Translations under genes and position numbers: made by a program | Notes under the pieces: generated by a model | Seen by the model: the letters and a program-made list of their open reading frames with translations, nothing else | Database searches by the model: none | What the model was told of the DNA's origin: nothing | Assembly (NCBI GenBank): GCA_020722345.1 | Contig: DYKZ01000007.1 | Span: 1-39,389 of the forward strand | From: Anaerolinea thermophila | Lineage (GTDB): Bacteria > Chloroflexota > Anaerolineae > Anaerolineales > Villigracilaceae | Direction: 5' to 3' | DNA: 39,389 bases | Shown here: positions 36,758 to 39,389 of the stretch, one piece after another | How positions within the stretch are numbered: position 1 is the stretch's first letter | Layout: each line of letters starts with the position of its first letter

Positions 36758-38191
36758 CTAGAGATTGCTCTCTTCGACCGCCTGCCATGGCTCGTCCGGC
36801 AGGCGCATGTATTTCGCCAGCAGGGGATGGACACGGCGAATCTCCTCCGCCACACGCTGGGCAGCGCGGCGCATCGAGAAGTGGGCATTGGCCGCCGAGC
36901 GCAGGCGGCAAAAGGCAAACGCCTCGCGTAAATTCATCGTGAACAACACCCGCCGGTTGAAGCCATTGGGGACGATGTAACTCGCCGCTTGCGGATTCCA
37001 CTCTGCCAGTTTTTCATACACTTCGACGGCTTGCTCCATGGCGGCTCGATACTGGACCTCAAAGCCGGCCTCCGCCACCCGGCGCGGCAGAATGTACCCT
37101 AGCCTCGTTGTCAGCGCCTGCGGCGTCTGGGTCATCATGCGGTGGCGCTTGAACTCGGCATAGCCGCCGTTGTCCAGAATCAGGTCGAAAGTGTAGGCAG
37201 TGTGTTCCAGTTCGCGCAGCGGGGCGTCGTGTTCGCCAAGGCGTCCGAGCAGCAATTCTGCCAGCCTTTCCCGTTCCCCTGCTCCCGCTGCCCGGACGGT
37301 CTCCAGCGCCTCGGCGAAGCCCATTCCGCCAAAGCGGAACAGCGCCGCCGCCAGGACCTTCGTCTCGCCATCGGGATCGTAGTCCATCAACCGGCACCAG
37401 TCTTCTGATTTACGATTTACAGTTGGCGGCTGCGCCAGCGTCCTCGAAAGAGATCGGCGATCTTCAAAATCCGCGCGGGTGTCGGTCAGGTAAGGGACGG
37501 CGTCGGCATATTTGACCAGCGTTGGGACTTCGGCCTGCGCCGCGCGTTTCACCTCCTCGCCGATCTGCCGCACTTCGGCCAGCGGGTGCGAGAGCATCTT
37601 ACTGATGGCGTGCTCCAAGACGCGGGCGTTGGCGGTCATGCCCAGGTTGGCCAGCGAAGCAGCCGGGAGCAGGAAGCGGCACGAATCCACGTACTGCGAG
37701 CGGATGCGCCGATCGTAGGCCTCGTCCGTCTCGTTCTCCCGGCGCGGCGACCGTTTCTCGACCAGCGCCCTGACCGGGGCCAGGGACTGCGCGTAGGTCT
37801 CGAAGAGCAGGCCGCAGGTCCGCGTGTAGAGGCCGAGCAGCGGGTGGCCGTCCAGTTCGGGAGGGGTGAAGAAGGCGTCCAGGTCCCATTTCTGGTAACG
37901 GGTGGATTTTTCCGTGTAGGAGGCCAGCCGGTTCGATTCGATGCATTCCACTGCCAGCCGCGAGACGTTCTCAATGGCAATGTGCAGGACGGCGTGCTCG
38001 GCCACCGAGGCGTGCCCGTAGCCGACGACCCATTTCTCGTGGAATTTGGCCGAAGATTCGTCGCTCAACCCGGCGGCGATTTCGCGGAAGGACTCGGGCG
38101 AGCGGGAGGTCTTGGCAAAGGCGACGGCGATGGTTTCGGGGGAGAGTTCTTTGGGGGAGAGGAGATAGATTCGGCGGTCGGACATGGGCAA
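36758..38191 (-). CDS. thyX: FAD-dependent thymidylate synthase, double-length (tandem ThyX domains)
   Basis: AVECIESNRLASYTEKSTRYQKW (first half) and EFKRHRMMTQTPQALTTRLGYILP (second half); 477 aa. Confidence 0.87.
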   Translation of the reverse strand: MPMSDRRIYLLSPKELSPETIAVAFAKTSRSPESFREIAAGLSDESSAKFHEKWVVGYGHASVAEHAVLHIAIENVSRLAVECIESNRLASYTEKSTRYQKWDLDAFFTPPELDGHPLLGLYTRTCGLLFETYAQSLAPVRALVEKRSPRRENETDEAYDRRIRSQYVDSCRFLLPAASLANLGMTANARVLEHAISKMLSHPLAEVRQIGEEVKRAAQAEVPTLVKYADAVPYLTDTRADFEDRRSLSRTLAQPPTVNRKSEDWCRLMDYDPDGETKVLAAALFRFGGMGFAEALETVRAAGAGERERLAELLLGRLGEHDAPLRELEHTAYTFDLILDNGGYAEFKRHRMMTQTPQALTTRLGYILPRRVAEAGFEVQYRAAMEQAVEVYEKLAEWNPQAASYIVPNGFNRRVLFTMNLREAFAFCRLRSAANAHFSMRRAAQRVAEEIRRVHPLLAKYMRLPDEPWQAVEESNL

Positions 38192-38205
38192 ACTATAGAC
38201 GAAAA

Positions 38206-38232
38206 CGCCCCGGCAGTCAACCGGGGCAAGCG
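38206..38232 (-). terminator. Terminator downstream of creatininase-family gene
   Basis: GCCCCGG...CCGGGGC; minus strand followed by GTTTTCG. Confidence 0.6.
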
Positions 38233-38331
38233 AGGTTCGGACTTAAGTTTGGACAGGGTGTTGAACCAAAAAGACGAAAGACAGGGGAACAGCCGCTATC
38301 GAGGCTCCTCGTCCAAACTCATGTGCGCGCC

Positions 38332-39018
38332 TCAGTCGAATTTCAGCAATTGCAGGATGTCTTGCAGGGCGGCGTCGAACACCTCCTGCATAACTTCGTC
38401 CGGGACCTGGTAGCGGCCGCCAAAAGACCCGTCGCCGTAGATTTCCCGCGTCGTTTTGGCGTCCATCAGGCTGGAGGGGACTGCCGGGGGTGTCTTCTCG
38501 CCCTCTGGCAGTGCGCTGACGATGGTGAACGGGAAGGCTTCCAGCCAGTTGGCGTGGGCAAGTTTGATCTCGTGCCGGATGGCCACCGCCTCTACACTGT
38601 GGGACAGCCACCAGGCGTACCAATCCATCTTCAAGCCGGGCAGTTCGTTGGCCAGTTCAATGAGGCGCGCGTTGAGGCCGTTGTTTCCGCCGTGTCCATT
38701 CAGGATGAGGATTCGTTTGAACCCCTGGCCGTACACCGAGCGGACGATATCCTCGACCGCGTCCATTAGGGTGGAGAGGCGCAGGCTGATTGTGCCGGGG
38801 TAGGTGAGGAAGTAAGGACTGGAGCCAAAGTTCAAGGGCGGGGCAACCAGCACCCCGGTCTGGGCGGAGGCGGCGTCGGCCAGGGCAAGGGGAATCTTGA
38901 TGTCGGTCAGCAGGCTCAGGTACCCGTGCTGTTCGCAGGCGCCGATGACCAGCATCAGCCGGTCGTCGTGTTTAAGGTATTCTTCCACATCCATCCAGTT
39001 TAGATCTTCGATACGCAT
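38332..39018 (-). CDS. Creatininase family protein
   Basis: MLVIGACEQHGYLSLLTDIKIPLALADAAS; PPLNFGSSPYFLTYPGTISL; ILILNGHGGNNGLNARLIELA. Confidence 0.9.
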   Translation of the reverse strand: MRIEDLNWMDVEEYLKHDDRLMLVIGACEQHGYLSLLTDIKIPLALADAASAQTGVLVAPPLNFGSSPYFLTYPGTISLRLSTLMDAVEDIVRSVYGQGFKRILILNGHGGNNGLNARLIELANELPGLKMDWYAWWLSHSVEAVAIRHEIKLAHANWLEAFPFTIVSALPEGEKTPPAVPSSLMDAKTTREIYGDGSFGGRYQVPDEVMQEVFDAALQDILQLLKFD

Positions 39019-39389
39019 GTTTTTATCTCCTGATCGTTACTCGACAGGGTACATTTTACTTCACGGGAACTGTTTCGAAAACTGCTTGTTTTAGGGGCTA
39101 GGGAAGCATGGTGTCGAAGGCGCCCAGATTTTCCGGGCGTTCATTGCCTGCCTTTGCCGGAGCGCGTCAGCATGGGAGGCGCTTGAATTGGATAAAATTC
39201 CAGGCGGCAGTTCGAGCATTGAATTGGTGCCTGCCGCCCTGCAGGCCGAAATCCGACGAATGTTGCAGCGGCTGCGCATTTGATGTAATGGGGGGATGCC
39301 CGCTCCGCTCTCTCTCCCGCCCCTGTTCCTAGTTGGCAGGTTCGTTCTCCTGCCCGGAAGGAACTACGGGAGCAGCCAGGAGGGCAGTG

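Noticed and set aside
1-39389. tRNA, rRNA, CRISPR array, intact IS/transposase, restriction-modification or toxin-antitoxin system
   Set aside because: None recognised on either strand by eye; a tRNAscan/ISfinder/PADLOC run would be needed to exclude cryptic examples.

Overview
GC-rich chromosomal window, probably from a Chloroflexota (Anaerolineae-like) bacterium. That placement is inferred from gene content and style only. Contents in order: a minus-strand cytochrome bc module (cyt b6-like and Rieske) divergent from sdhCDAB; a secretable-looking C39-like peptidase with three SH3-like repeats; the minus-strand operon nusA-ylxR-infB-rbfA-nrnA-truB-ribF; metallophosphoesterase, ParB-like and DapA-family genes with a lipoate/octanoyl ligase; a phosphonate-type ABC transporter (phnD-C-E) with an enlarged permease; sanA-like and HD-hydrolase genes; a cold-shock gene with a long structured leader; rsmG; a DUF4349-like lipoprotein; a metallophosphoesterase; coaBC; an esterase; a plus-strand cell-wall cluster (amidase and two L,D-transpeptidases); AMMECR1; a tandem ThyX; and a creatininase-family gene. 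I saw no rRNA, tRNA, CRISPR array or intact IS element. The less expected signals are: (a) gene remnants in intergenic spaces (cpaF/tadA-like, an in-frame-deleted YciI-like mini-ORF, a flavin-reductase C-terminus, a truncated membrane glycosyltransferase); (b) several palindromic or heptameric short repeat families, one inside the thyX linker; (c) a candidate RNA-thermosensor leader on the csp gene; (d) the unusual PhnE-like permease. I do not see a convincing complete new defence or biosynthetic system. All family calls come from motif recognition, with no database search.
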